This document shows positions 18,078-27,012 of a stretch of 64,000 bases of DNA, piece after piece. Position 1 is the first letter of the stretch, and each line of letters opens with the position of its first letter. The DNA comes from Bacteroidota bacterium (GTDB lineage Bacteria; Bacteroidota; Rhodothermia; Rhodothermales; UBA10348), in assembly GCA_029262855.1 (NCBI GenBank), contig JAJCYP010000008.1, positions 1 through 64,000 of the forward strand, in the 5' to 3' direction. The notes under the pieces were generated by a model. It was not told the DNA's origin and did no database searches. It saw only the letters and a program-made list of their open reading frames with translations. The position numbers and the translations under genes are program-made.

Positions 18078-19250
18078 ATGAGATCCATCTGCCGCCCGTC
18101 AAGACTGTCAAGCCTGCCGAGCCTGTCAAGACTGCCAAGCCTGCCGAGCCTGTTCGCGATCCTGCTGCTTTGCGGCGGCGGCGCGGTTCAGGCCCAATCC
18201 ACTCGAATCACCGGAACAGTGACTGACGCCGAATCGGGCATCCCGCTGCCCGGAGCCCACGTCTTCATAGCCTCCTCACAGCGAGGCACCGTCTCGGATG
18301 AGAATGGCGACTATGCGCTGGAGGCCATTCCTCCCGGTGCCCACCGCCTCTACGTCTCCATGCTGGGCTACGAACCGGTGGCGGTGGACACCCTCTTCCG
18401 GGCCAGAGCGTACCGGTTCGACTTCGCCCTCCTCCCGAAGATCTTCGAGGTTGGCGAGGTGACTGTCGAGGCCGAGGGCGACCCCAACTGGGCCAAGCGC
18501 CTGGAGCGCTTCATTCGCCTCTTTATTGGCGAGTCGCAAAACGCGATGGAGGTCGAAATCGTCAACCCCGAGGTTCTGGACTTCTCCGACCGGGTCGGCC
18601 GGTTTTCCGCCACAGCATCCGAGCCGCTCGTTATCGAAAACCGGGCCCTCGGCTACCGAATCCAGTACTTCCTGAACGACTTCCAGGCCACCTCCGGAAG
18701 GACCCAGTACGATGGCGAGCCGCTGTTCTCGGAAATGGAGACAGAGGATCCAGAGCAGGCCGAACGATGGAAGACCAAGCGGCAGAGAGCGTTCACGGGT
18801 TCATTCCGGCACTTGTTGCTCGCCCTGTTGGCCGATCGTACGGACAGGCAGGGGTTCAAGCTCTACTCCAGGCCGAGCATTTCGGTCACCGGACAGACTC
18901 CGGGTGCTCGAACGCAGGAATTGCAGAGCCAGCAGCGCTTCCCGATAGACAATCCGGGGTCGATTTTTTCTCCCGGGGAAACGTCCGACGAACACATCCT
19001 GGACTTTACTGGCTTCGTCGAAATTGTGTATATGGGTGAGACCGAATCCGAAGCCTTCCTGAACTGGCAGCGACGCGGACGCCGCGCAAAGCCCAAGTAT
19101 CAGACCTCGTGGATCAATCTGGAGAATGGCCCGGCCGTATTCGACTACAAGGGCGACGTGGTGAATCCCTACGGCGTGACCTTCTACGGATACCTGGCCT
19201 TCGAGCGAGTCGCAGATCAGGTGCCCAAGGAGTATCGGCCCGGGCGTTAG
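18078..19250 (+). CDS. Carboxypeptidase-regulatory-like domain protein, copy 1
   Basis: The 390-residue exported protein begins with an unusual signal peptide containing two copies of a nine-residue SRLxSLPSL unit, then a hydrophobic core and an AQA cleavage site. Next is a carboxypeptidase-D-regulatory-like (transthyretin-fold) domain (ITGTVTDAESGIPLPGAHV, then VSDENGDYALEAIPPG), as on many Bacteroidota surface proteins. The C-terminal 270 residues carry motifs IENRALGYRIQY and YGYLAFERV, shared with the following gene. It is probably a periplasmic or outer-membrane-associated protein of unknown role. The ATG at 18078 is chosen because it sits directly before the signal sequence. Confidence 0.8.
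   Translation: MRSICRPSRLSSLPSLSRLPSLPSLFAILLLCGGGAVQAQSTRITGTVTDAESGIPLPGAHVFIASSQRGTVSDENGDYALEAIPPGAHRLYVSMLGYEPVAVDTLFRARAYRFDFALLPKIFEVGEVTVEAEGDPNWAKRLERFIRLFIGESQNAMEVEIVNPEVLDFSDRVGRFSATASEPLVIENRALGYRIQYFLNDFQATSGRTQYDGEPLFSEMETEDPEQAERWKTKRQRAFTGSFRHLLLALLADRTDRQGFKLYSRPSISVTGQTPGARTQELQSQQRFPIDNPGSIFSPGETSDEHILDFTGFVEIVYMGETESEAFLNWQRRGRRAKPKYQTSWINLENGPAVFDYKGDVVNPYGVTFYGYLAFERVADQVPKEYRPGR
18098..18151 (+). repeat. Two tandem copies of a 27-base unit inside a signal peptide
   Basis: Copies at 18098-18124 and 18125-18151 differ at one base (GTCAAGACTGTC against GTCAAGACTGCC, then AAGCCTGCCGAGCCT in both). The unit length is a multiple of three, so the repeat adds nine residues to the N-terminal region of the signal peptide without breaking the frame. 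Confidence 0.9.
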
Positions 19251-19267
19251 GATCCTTCCTGGCGTTG

Positions 19268-20365
19268 ATGATTTGCTGTGGTACTGCCGGTGGGACGCCA
19301 GCGGGATCCACGCTCCTGGTTCAGGACAAATCCGCGAGCGGCTTCTTCGGTCGGATTCGGGACAGTGATACAGGACGCCCACTCCCGGGAGCACACGTGT
19401 TCATTGCCGGCTCGCTCATGGGGACCGCAGCCGACAGCGATGGGCGCTATCTCCTCGACGAGGTCCCTCCCGGCAGTCACCGGGTCGTGGCTTCGATGCT
19501 CGGGTTTGAGACGGGCTCCGTGGACACCACCCTGACCGGGGGCCTTCTGGAGATCAACCTGTCTCTCCCTCCCCGTATTCTTGAGGCGGGAGCCATTGAG
19601 ATCGTCGCCCGTCAGGATGAGAAATGGAACAGGAATCTGCAGCGGTTCAGGCGCGAGTTTCTGGGTCAGTCTGAGGCGGCCACCGCTGGCGAGATCCTGA
19701 ACCCCGAGATTCTGGATTTCGAGTCGAGTTGGTGGGGTCGCCTGCGCGCCCGGGCATCGGCTCCCCTGTTGATTGAGAACCGATACCTGGGCTACCGGAC
19801 CACGTATCACCTGAAGGACTACGACTACACGCCCTCCGTACTCAGATATGACGGTGACCCCGTGTTCGAAGAACTCGCGCCGTTGAGCGCGGACGAAGCG
19901 GCCGCATGGATGTCAAACCGCCGGACCGCCTTCCGGGGAAGTTTTCGCCACTTTCTCCTCGCCCTGCTGGCAGACTCCATCGAGAGTCAGGGTTTCCGTC
20001 TGTTTCGACGGCCCTCACTGGACAGTCCCATCGGCTCCCCATACCGATTCGGAGTGACGCCGTCCCGATTGATCAGGGATCCCGACTCGGTGGGCGTCAC
20101 CCTCCAGTTCACCGGCTTCATCGAAATCATCTATGAACCTGAGATTGAGGAATCGGCGTTTCTGAAGTCGCAGGGCGCGTTCCGTCCCCCCGCCCCTCAG
20201 CAGTCCTGGATCAAGCTCACACACGGCCCGACCCGGGTCGACTGGCTCGGATCGGCGATTGATCCGTACGGCATCACGGTATACGGCTATCTTGCGTTCG
20301 AGCGGGTCGGGGATGAACTTCCCAAAGAATACCGACCTCCCGGCGTGGACCTGAAGCCTCGCTGA
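19268..20365 (+). CDS. Carboxypeptidase-regulatory-like domain protein, copy 2
   Basis: This is a tandem paralog of the preceding gene, with the same order: regulatory-like domain (GRIRDSDTGRPLPGAHVF, then ADSDGRYLLDEVPPG), motif IENRYLGYRTTY and the C-terminal YGYLAFERVGDELPKEYRP, against YGYLAFERVADQVPKEYRP in copy 1. From the ATG at 19268 it is 365 residues but then lacks a normal signal peptide; the frame is open upstream and reads like one (ARALGSFLALMICCGTAGG), without a usable start before it except CTG at 19259 or TTG at 19265. The N-terminus is therefore unresolved. It lies directly after the stop of copy 1. Confidence 0.75.
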   Translation: MICCGTAGGTPAGSTLLVQDKSASGFFGRIRDSDTGRPLPGAHVFIAGSLMGTAADSDGRYLLDEVPPGSHRVVASMLGFETGSVDTTLTGGLLEINLSLPPRILEAGAIEIVARQDEKWNRNLQRFRREFLGQSEAATAGEILNPEILDFESSWWGRLRARASAPLLIENRYLGYRTTYHLKDYDYTPSVLRYDGDPVFEELAPLSADEAAAWMSNRRTAFRGSFRHFLLALLADSIESQGFRLFRRPSLDSPIGSPYRFGVTPSRLIRDPDSVGVTLQFTGFIEIIYEPEIEESAFLKSQGAFRPPAPQQSWIKLTHGPTRVDWLGSAIDPYGITVYGYLAFERVGDELPKEYRPPGVDLKPR

Positions 20366-20416
20366 CTATCTGGCCACGGCCCGCCGCGATCACGGTCACG
20401 TCAACCAATTGCTTCC

Positions 20417-23400
20417 TTGAGCCGAACTTTTCCCCTTTGCCTGACCCTGTTTGTCGTACTCACCGTCGTGGGCTGCAGGGGCCCGGATATCCCTGAACCC
20501 GGAACGGAGGCGTATCTGGAGGCCTCTGGTGCGTTCTACAGCGGGGTAGCGGCCATGCAGATTGGAGACGACCTGAGGGCAAGGGCACGACTCGAACTGG
20601 TCACCGAACTCGTTCCGTCCGAGCAGGCGGCCTGGGCAAACCTGACCCTCTTGGCCCTTCGGCGTGGTGAGATTTCCGAAGCGGCACTCACGGCCGACCG
20701 CGCCTTGAAAGGAACACGCGGTACACCGGAAATCGTCCGGATTGGTGCACTCGCACGACTCGGCGCCGGAGATACGCTCCAGGCCCTCCGTCTGCTCGCC
20801 AGCGACGTGGACGCCCGTCCTGATGTCCGCAACCTGGTAGCCCTGGCTGATATTCTGGCCGCACAAGGCAGGTCCGCCGAGGCGCGCGAGTCGCTGGAGA
20901 CCGCCGCGCGCCTGATGCCCGGCAACGCGGCGCTGACCTACCGGCTGGCTTTGGCCCGTGCCCGCGACGCGAGCGGAGAGCTGGCCAGAGAATGGGCGGC
21001 CGGACTCCTCGAAGCGTCCCCACCGCATCCAAACCCGACGGCGCTGCGGTCGGCGCTGGAAGCCATCGTCCAAGCCCCCGATGACTCCCTGCTGGCGGCC
21101 CTGGAAAGGGCCCGCAATCTGCTGGTGAGGGCCGATTGGTTTCGTCGGGACCTGAACGCGCTTCAGGCTCCCCCCGAGTTGGTGGCCGACCCAGTGCAGC
21201 GCCCCGTGGCACTCAAACCCGTGCTGGACACGGCGGCGCCCGCCGATCGGGAGACCCGGCTGCTCCAGGAACCCATCCCCACCGAGCGACGGGACTGGAC
21301 CTGGGCGGGAGCCCTACATCTCGATGAGGATCCCCTCCCATCCATACTCCTGGCTCGGGGTTCAACCCTTCACTTTCCGGACGAGAGTACCATTGAGCTC
21401 CCGCAGCCCATCGTCAGCCGACGGTCAGTCGCGATTCAGGATTTGGACCAGGACTTTCGGCCCGACCTGGCCATCGCCGGCCCAAACGGGGTTCACATTC
21501 TCTTTCAGACACCTGAGGGATTCAGGACTCGGCCTGGTTCGGTGCCTGCCCTGCCCCCGGCCACGATGATCGAGGCCGTCGATTTTGATATGGAAGGCGA
21601 TCTGGACCTGATCGTAGGGCTACCCGAAGGTGACGCGCTGGTCCTCCGTAACAAGGGTGACGGCACCTTCCAGTTGGACCGTCGTCTGCCGGTCCGCGGT
21701 TTGACGGCCATGACCTGGGGAGACCTGGATGGCGACGGCGACCCCGACCTGACCACGCTAACCCAGGAGGGCGCTCTCACCTTCTGGTCCAATCTCCGGA
21801 ACGGACAGTGGTCAGAACCTGTCCTGATCGCTGAGGGCGTCAGGGGCGTTGCCATGGATGACGTGGATCGGGATGGGACGTTTGATCTCGCCCTTGTCCG
21901 CGCGGGCTCCGCGTGGAGTTATGCTTTGAGAGATGGGCAGTTTTCGGCCAGGGAACTCAGGATCGGGCCCGATTCCGGCTCAGGCTCCGATTCCGGCGCC
22001 GGCATTCCGACAGATGTTGATGGCCTGACGCTGACCGAACTCGACAACAACGGTGCACTGGACTGGGTGGTCTCCACCCCGGATTCCACGGTTGCCTACC
22101 TGGTGGATACGGACGGCGCGCTCGTGCCACTGCCCGCGCTGACCGGCTTCCGTCTGGACGGTATTGCGCCCCTGACAGATTCTGGTCCCCCTGAGTTGTT
22201 CGGACGGCTTGCCTCCGGGCAACCGACCGTCCATTTCGCCGAGGGCACGGCCGGCTATCACTGGAAACGAATTCGCCCCCGGAGCGCAGAAGTCCAGGGG
22301 GATCGCCGCATCAACACGTTTGCGGTGGGTGGCGAAGTCGAACTGAGATCGGGCCTGCTGTTTCAGAAACGGCCCATTTCAGGCGGCATCCTGCACTTCG
22401 GCCTTGGCGACAACCTCCTGACCGAGGTCGCACGCATCGTGTGGCCGAATGGAGACGTTCAGATTGAATTTGATCTCCTTTCGGATGAGACCGTACTGGC
22501 CCAACAGCGGCTCAAGGGCTCCTGTCCGTGGGTATTTGCAAATGACGGTTCGGGGCTCCAGTTCGTGACCGACTTTCTCTGGCGCTCCCCGCTCGGACTC
22601 AAGATCAACGCGCAGGAGACGGCCGGCATCGCGACCACCTCCGATTGGATTCGCATTCCGGGTGCGTCCCTGCCAGCCATTGACGGGCAATACGAACTTC
22701 GGATCACGGCCGAGCTGTGGGAGACTCATTTCTTCGATCACGTCGCGCTGATCGCTGTGGATCACGCCGACCACCTCGACGCACGGGTCGATGAGCGCTT
22801 TGCCTTCCCTCCGCCCGATGATCGCGTCCAGCTTTTCGAGCAATCCAGGCCCTTCGCCCGGGTCATCGATGCGTCCGGATCCCGCGTGGATGCGGCTGCC
22901 CTGGAGCGCGACGGGATCTACGTGGCGGGCTTCCCCCGCGGCCCCTATCAGGGCATCGCCGAAGAACACACCACCGAGTTGCTGCTACCCGAGGAGGCAC
23001 CCGACCGGGTCCACCTGCTGGGCTTTGGCTGGGTCCGTCCAACTGACAGCTCGATCAATGTGGCCATTGGACAGGGCGAGACACCCGCTCCGGTCAGCCT
23101 TCAGCTTGAGATTCCGGCGCAAGACGGGTCCTGGGAAGTGGCCAGGGCCGATCTCGGCTTCCCCTCGGGCAAGGAAAAGACGGTCTTGATTGATTTGTCG
23201 GGGCTGTGGGCACCGGGCGCGGAGCGCCGATTCCGCCTGCGCACCAATCTTGAGATCTACTGGGATCGGCTTCGTTGGGCGGCGCCCGCCGGTTCTGAGC
23301 CCGTCACCCAGCGGCTTGCTCCATCCACGGCCGAGCTGCGATACCGGGGCTTTTCGCGGGTGACGGCCGCGGACTCGCTGTCCCCCGAGATCCCCGAGTA

Positions 23401-23875
23401 CGATGCCTTGCTGGCCACGCACCCCGTCTGGCGAGATCTGGTGGGCTACTACACCCGGTTTGGTGACGTGCGTGCGCTGCTCTCGGATGTCGATGACCGG
23501 TACGTCATCATGAACGCGGGCGACGAGATGCTCCTCCGTTTTGACGCCTTGCCCCCTCCGCCCACCGGCTTCAGTCGCGACTTCGTGCTGGTCGGCGACG
23601 GTTGGGTCAAGGATGGCGATCTCAACACCGCATTTTCCACCACGATTCTCCCGTTGCCCACGCACGCTTCTACGACTTATTCGACGGCTCCATCGAGTCT
23701 GGAAAACGATCCCGTATTCCAGGCACACGCCGGCGATTGGGATCGCTACCACACCCGGTACATAGCCGCTGAGGGTTACCACCGGGCGCTCCGAGTGCCC
23801 GTGTTGGCGGTGCCGGTGCCCGCCCCCGGGCCGCCGACGCAGGCGCCGCCCGTGCCGGAGTTACCCGTCCCCTAA
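20417..23875 (+). CDS. Large lipoprotein with TPR, FG-GAP/VCBS and ASPIC/UnbV-like regions
   Basis: The 1152-residue product starts at a TTG with a lipoprotein signal ending VVGC (Cys20). Residues about 30-270 are TPR-like helical repeats, about 300-600 contain FG-GAP/VCBS-type calcium-binding repeats (DLDQDFRPDLAIAGPNG, DFDMEGDLDLIVGLPEG, DLDGDGDPDLTTL), and about 610-720 match the ASPIC/UnbV pattern (FGLGDNLLTEVARIVWPNG). The last 400 residues are beta-rich, with a proline-rich end. This is the CRTAC1-like family of surface proteins. It follows the two paralogous surface proteins and may be cotranscribed with them. Its stop overlaps that of convergent yraN. Confidence 0.85.
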   Translation: MSRTFPLCLTLFVVLTVVGCRGPDIPEPGTEAYLEASGAFYSGVAAMQIGDDLRARARLELVTELVPSEQAAWANLTLLALRRGEISEAALTADRALKGTRGTPEIVRIGALARLGAGDTLQALRLLASDVDARPDVRNLVALADILAAQGRSAEARESLETAARLMPGNAALTYRLALARARDASGELAREWAAGLLEASPPHPNPTALRSALEAIVQAPDDSLLAALERARNLLVRADWFRRDLNALQAPPELVADPVQRPVALKPVLDTAAPADRETRLLQEPIPTERRDWTWAGALHLDEDPLPSILLARGSTLHFPDESTIELPQPIVSRRSVAIQDLDQDFRPDLAIAGPNGVHILFQTPEGFRTRPGSVPALPPATMIEAVDFDMEGDLDLIVGLPEGDALVLRNKGDGTFQLDRRLPVRGLTAMTWGDLDGDGDPDLTTLTQEGALTFWSNLRNGQWSEPVLIAEGVRGVAMDDVDRDGTFDLALVRAGSAWSYALRDGQFSARELRIGPDSGSGSDSGAGIPTDVDGLTLTELDNNGALDWVVSTPDSTVAYLVDTDGALVPLPALTGFRLDGIAPLTDSGPPELFGRLASGQPTVHFAEGTAGYHWKRIRPRSAEVQGDRRINTFAVGGEVELRSGLLFQKRPISGGILHFGLGDNLLTEVARIVWPNGDVQIEFDLLSDETVLAQQRLKGSCPWVFANDGSGLQFVTDFLWRSPLGLKINAQETAGIATTSDWIRIPGASLPAIDGQYELRITAELWETHFFDHVALIAVDHADHLDARVDERFAFPPPDDRVQLFEQSRPFARVIDASGSRVDAAALERDGIYVAGFPRGPYQGIAEEHTTELLLPEEAPDRVHLLGFGWVRPTDSSINVAIGQGETPAPVSLQLEIPAQDGSWEVARADLGFPSGKEKTVLIDLSGLWAPGAERRFRLRTNLEIYWDRLRWAAPAGSEPVTQRLAPSTAELRYRGFSRVTAADSLSPEIPEYDALLATHPVWRDLVGYYTRFGDVRALLSDVDDRYVIMNAGDEMLLRFDALPPPPTGFSRDFVLVGDGWVKDGDLNTAFSTTILPLPTHASTTYSTAPSSLENDPVFQAHAGDWDRYHTRYIAAEGYHRALRVPVLAVPVPAPGPPTQAPPVPELPVP

Positions 23876-24264
23876 AACGTCCAGAAGGCGTTCTCGATGT
23901 GATGGTATTCGGGCTCCTCTCCGGGCGGAATCGTGATGGCGACGACATCGAACCTGCACGGAGTCCGGTCCATCCTGTTTTCGTGCATCCAGGCTTTTGC
24001 GGCCCGGATCAGGTGCTTCTGCTTCTCGTTTGTGACGGCCTCCTCCGGATGGCCGAATCCGGTACCGCGCCGGGTCTTCACCTCGACAAACACCATTTCG
24101 CCGCCGTCTTCCCACTTCTTGGCCGGGAGAAATGCGACGATATCGACCTCCGACCGCTGAAAACGATAGTTGGTGGCCATGATGCGAAATCCCTTCTCGA
24201 CCAGGAAGGCCTGCGCCAGCTCCTCTCCCTTTTGTCCGGTTTCAATATGTGCGCTTGTCGTCAT
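23872..24264 (-). CDS. yraN: YraN family protein (UPF0102)
   Basis: This 130-residue protein belongs to a widespread family with a restriction-endonuclease-like fold. The nuclease-like signature is present: GEELAQAFLVEKGF, then SEVDIVAF and VFVEVKTRRG, giving the E...D...ExK arrangement. The cellular role is not established; a DNA repair or processing function is usually proposed. Its start overlaps the stop of the GbsR gene by four bases (ATGA), so the two are translationally coupled. Confidence 0.92.
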   Translation of the reverse strand: MTTSAHIETGQKGEELAQAFLVEKGFRIMATNYRFQRSEVDIVAFLPAKKWEDGGEMVFVEVKTRRGTGFGHPEEAVTNEKQKHLIRAAKAWMHENRMDRTPCRFDVVAITIPPGEEPEYHHIENAFWTF

Positions 24265-24839
24265 TCGGGGCTGTCTCCAAGTCCTACCAGCTGCCTGAGC
24301 AATTCGACATTCTGTGCCTGAATAAAGGGCAGCAGGGTCTTGGACAGGCCCTCAAAGACTTCCATCAGTTTCATCAGATTATCGAGACGTTCGCTAAAGT
24401 GGCGCTCAGCATTGGACAGTTCGGCCGGACACGGGCCGCTCGGTTGGCCCACCAATAACTCTCGACACTCCTGAAGCTGCTGCATAACCGGCTGAATTTC
24501 TCGGCGCTCCCGCTCCCGAATGATCTGGAGAGTAATTTCCCATACATCCTTTTCGGCCAGGAAGTAGTCCTTCCTCGAGCCTGGGATGTGCACCTTCCGG
24601 ACCAGATTCCAGTTTACCAGGGAGCGCAGGTTCATGTTCGCGTTCCCACGGCTGATCTGGAGCCGATCCATGAGATGATCGGTATCGGCGGCTTCCTCCC
24701 TTGCGTAGAGGTAGGCGTGAATCTGGGCCATCGTCCGGTTGATACCCCAGTTGGACGCCATCTCGCCCCAGAACAGAATGAACTTGTTCAGGGCCTCCTC
24801 GTGCCGGTCTCGCTGCGCCTTGTCTGGAGAATCAATCAT
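24261..24839 (-). CDS. GbsR/MarR-type transcriptional regulator
   Basis: The 192-residue DNA-binding protein has a winged helix near the N-terminus (WGINRTMAQIHAYLYA, then DHLMDRLQISRGNANMNLRSLVNW and a basic wing VHIPGSRKDYFLAEKD), the pattern of the GbsR group, whose Bacillus member controls glycine betaine synthesis. A long helical C-terminus should form the dimer. The start is the ATG at 24839; a longer frame adds residues unlike the family. It is followed by overlapping yraN and is divergent from the SAM hydrolase gene. Its target is unknown. Confidence 0.87.
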   Translation of the reverse strand: MIDSPDKAQRDRHEEALNKFILFWGEMASNWGINRTMAQIHAYLYAREEAADTDHLMDRLQISRGNANMNLRSLVNWNLVRKVHIPGSRKDYFLAEKDVWEITLQIIRERERREIQPVMQQLQECRELLVGQPSGPCPAELSNAERHFSERLDNLMKLMEVFEGLSKTLLPFIQAQNVELLRQLVGLGDSPE

Positions 24840-24982
24840 GGATGGTCGCGGACATTCGCCGTCTGCAAGACGATCGCCGATCAAACTAGGTTTCCTACAC
24901 AGGATTTTGGATGGAGAGACTCAGCGGGTGATGGGATCTTCACTACCTTTTGCACCCGGCCGGCAGCCCCACCACCCACTCC

Positions 24983-25795
24983 ATGACGCCTCCTTCCGGC
25001 ATCATCACTTTTCTGACAGACTTCGGGACCCGCGACGCCTACGTCGCGGCGATGAAGGGCGTGGCCCTGTCCGTCAATCCGGCGGCAATGCTCGTGGACG
25101 TCAGTCACGACATCCCTCCTCAGGACATCATGCAGGCCGCCTTCGTGCTTCGGGACTGCGCTTCCTGGTTCCCCCCGGGAACCGTGCATCTGTGCGTTGT
25201 CGATCCGGGAGTGGGATCCGAAAGAGCCGCGATTGCCGTTCGAAGCGGCGGGCACTACTTCGTCGGTCCTGACAACGGCCTGTTCTCGTTGGTACTGGGT
25301 ACAGAGCCGGATGAGGCTGTCATTCTGGATAATCCGGACGCCTGGCAGAGGCCGGATGCAAGCACCACGTTTCACGGCCGAGACGTTTTTGCGCCGGTGG
25401 CCGGCCACCTTGCGTCAGGCCGCCCCTTGGCCGAACTGGGCAGCCCGCTTGATCGCCTCACGCCCCTCCATTGGGCGCTTCCGATCCACGATGATCAGGG
25501 CATTCGGGGCTGGGTAGTGCACGTAGACCGATTCGGGAATTGCATCACGAACATCACCGGGGATGAATTCGTGGAGGGGCGATCGCTGCGGCGCTTCAAA
25601 TGCTACGCAGGGACGGTCATTCTGGACCGCCTCAAGACCGCCTACGCCGACGTGGAAGGCGGAGACCCCCTGCTCCTCTTCAACAGTTCAGGTCTTCTGG
25701 AAATCGCGGTATCCCGCGGCAACGCGGCCGAGCTCTACGGACTTCGCACCGGCTCACCCATCAACGTGGTATTTCTAGATGGCCAAGCCGGATAA
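24983..25795 (+). CDS. SAM hydrolase (adenosine-forming, DUF62/fluorinase-like fold)
   Basis: The 270-residue protein belongs to the family that hydrolyses S-adenosylmethionine to adenosine and methionine using a water molecule. The N-terminal FLTDFGTRDAYVAAMKG and the triad Asp74 (VVDPGVGSER), Arg81 and His131 (TFHGRDVFAP) are present, with the Asp-Arg spacing of seven seen in characterised hydrolases. The C-terminal domain has DRFGNCITNI. Its physiological purpose is poorly known in general. It overlaps the next gene by 17 bases, so the two are probably expressed together. Confidence 0.9.
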   Translation: MTPPSGIITFLTDFGTRDAYVAAMKGVALSVNPAAMLVDVSHDIPPQDIMQAAFVLRDCASWFPPGTVHLCVVDPGVGSERAAIAVRSGGHYFVGPDNGLFSLVLGTEPDEAVILDNPDAWQRPDASTTFHGRDVFAPVAGHLASGRPLAELGSPLDRLTPLHWALPIHDDQGIRGWVVHVDRFGNCITNITGDEFVEGRSLRRFKCYAGTVILDRLKTAYADVEGGDPLLLFNSSGLLEIAVSRGNAAELYGLRTGSPINVVFLDGQAG

Positions 25796-26978
25796 GTCTG
25801 CGCGCCCGATTCCGTTTCTGAAAGAAGGCTATGCACTCGCGCAGGTGCTGGCGCCCGATGAGGAGACCGCCGGCCGGTTGACATTGGATGCCTACGCGGT
25901 AACGGCCGGCACCAGCCGGTTCGCCCTGCTCGCGGCCCTGCTCTCGGACACACACCTGCCTACACCGCCGTCCGTGCCGCCGTCCGGTCCTCCGGTACGG
26001 TGGGAGACCACCTCCGGATTCATGACTCCGAGTGTGTCCACGAGTCCTGCCCCCGCCGAAGTGCCGTCGTCGCTGATCGCCGATCGTCTGGCGGCCGAGC
26101 AGAGAGGGCAGGAAATTCTGGGGCGGTTTGCACGGCTCCCTGCCGCAGAACGGGGCGTCGCCTACCTGGGTCTGGTCCGCGGGTTGGCCACTGCTGATCT
26201 GGCCACCCTGTTCCGGGTCTCTCCCGAACACGTAGCAATTTTTCAGGAAGCGGCTGCTCAATCGCTTTTTGGGGATCCGACACGTCCGGGGGATCCTGAG
26301 CTGCTTGCTTCTTCGATGAAGCCTCTCCTGAGCCCTCCGGGAGATACCCTCAGAAAGTCGGTACGCGCCGCAATGACGGCCGCTCTGAAGGGATCGCATA
26401 GCGAGTTGGCGCGTCCGGCCCCCCGGGGTCGCCTGCTGCCGGTTCTGGGGATCCTGATGCTGAGCGTGATCGCTGCTCTGGCAGTGACGCGCCTTTTCCC
26501 GCGCTCCTCCGCCGGCCCCCCTGTTCAGGAGGCGGCGGATGCGCTGGAGGCGGCCGCCACCCAGTTGCCGCTCGAGCGTCACCAGATCACGTCCTCCGAC
26601 CCGCTTGAGATCGAGGCCTGGATGAATCAGCGGATTCCCTGGCGCTTCACAGTACCCACCGTTGAGTCCCTCCCCCTGGCCGGTGCAGGTCTTACGCGGC
26701 TCGTCTCAGGGGTTCGGATTCCGATCCTATTCTACGGCTCGCGCGAGACTGATCTCTCCATTGGCGTGATGAATTATGCCATCCTGCAGGCCTCGTCTGA
26801 CCGTCTCATGCTGGACCGGCCCACCATCGACCGGTTGGCCTCCGGTGAAACGCCCGTCCTACGTACCATCGATGGCCATTCGGTATTGGCCATGCGGCAC
26901 CGCGACGACATCTACCTGGCCGTTTCCCGGGAGATCGATGTGGCGCTGCCTTCGAGGATCACCTTCGGCACCGAGTAG
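25779..26978 (+). CDS. Membrane protein with sigma-like N-terminus and anti-sigma-like outer domain
   Basis: I see three parts in these 399 residues. Residues 11-60 (EGYALAQVLAPDEETAGRL) look like a degenerate sigma region 2, and 115-160 (RLPAAERGVAYLGLVRG, then LATLFRVSPEHVAIFQEA) resembles sigma region 4 including the helix-turn-helix. A single membrane helix lies at about 219-240. The remaining 155 residues follow the pattern of extracytoplasmic domains of some anti-sigma factors (TSSDPLEIEAWMNQRIPW, then LILFYG-like strands). It may be a membrane-tethered regulator, but the sigma likeness is by eye. It overlaps the SAM hydrolase gene and has no obvious separate promoter. Confidence 0.6.
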   Translation: MAKPDKSARPIPFLKEGYALAQVLAPDEETAGRLTLDAYAVTAGTSRFALLAALLSDTHLPTPPSVPPSGPPVRWETTSGFMTPSVSTSPAPAEVPSSLIADRLAAEQRGQEILGRFARLPAAERGVAYLGLVRGLATADLATLFRVSPEHVAIFQEAAAQSLFGDPTRPGDPELLASSMKPLLSPPGDTLRKSVRAAMTAALKGSHSELARPAPRGRLLPVLGILMLSVIAALAVTRLFPRSSAGPPVQEAADALEAAATQLPLERHQITSSDPLEIEAWMNQRIPWRFTVPTVESLPLAGAGLTRLVSGVRIPILFYGSRETDLSIGVMNYAILQASSDRLMLDRPTIDRLASGETPVLRTIDGHSVLAMRHRDDIYLAVSREIDVALPSRITFGTE

Positions 26979-27012
26979 CGAGAGCCTGGAGGGCCGGCCA
27001 GCAGGCGCGGCG

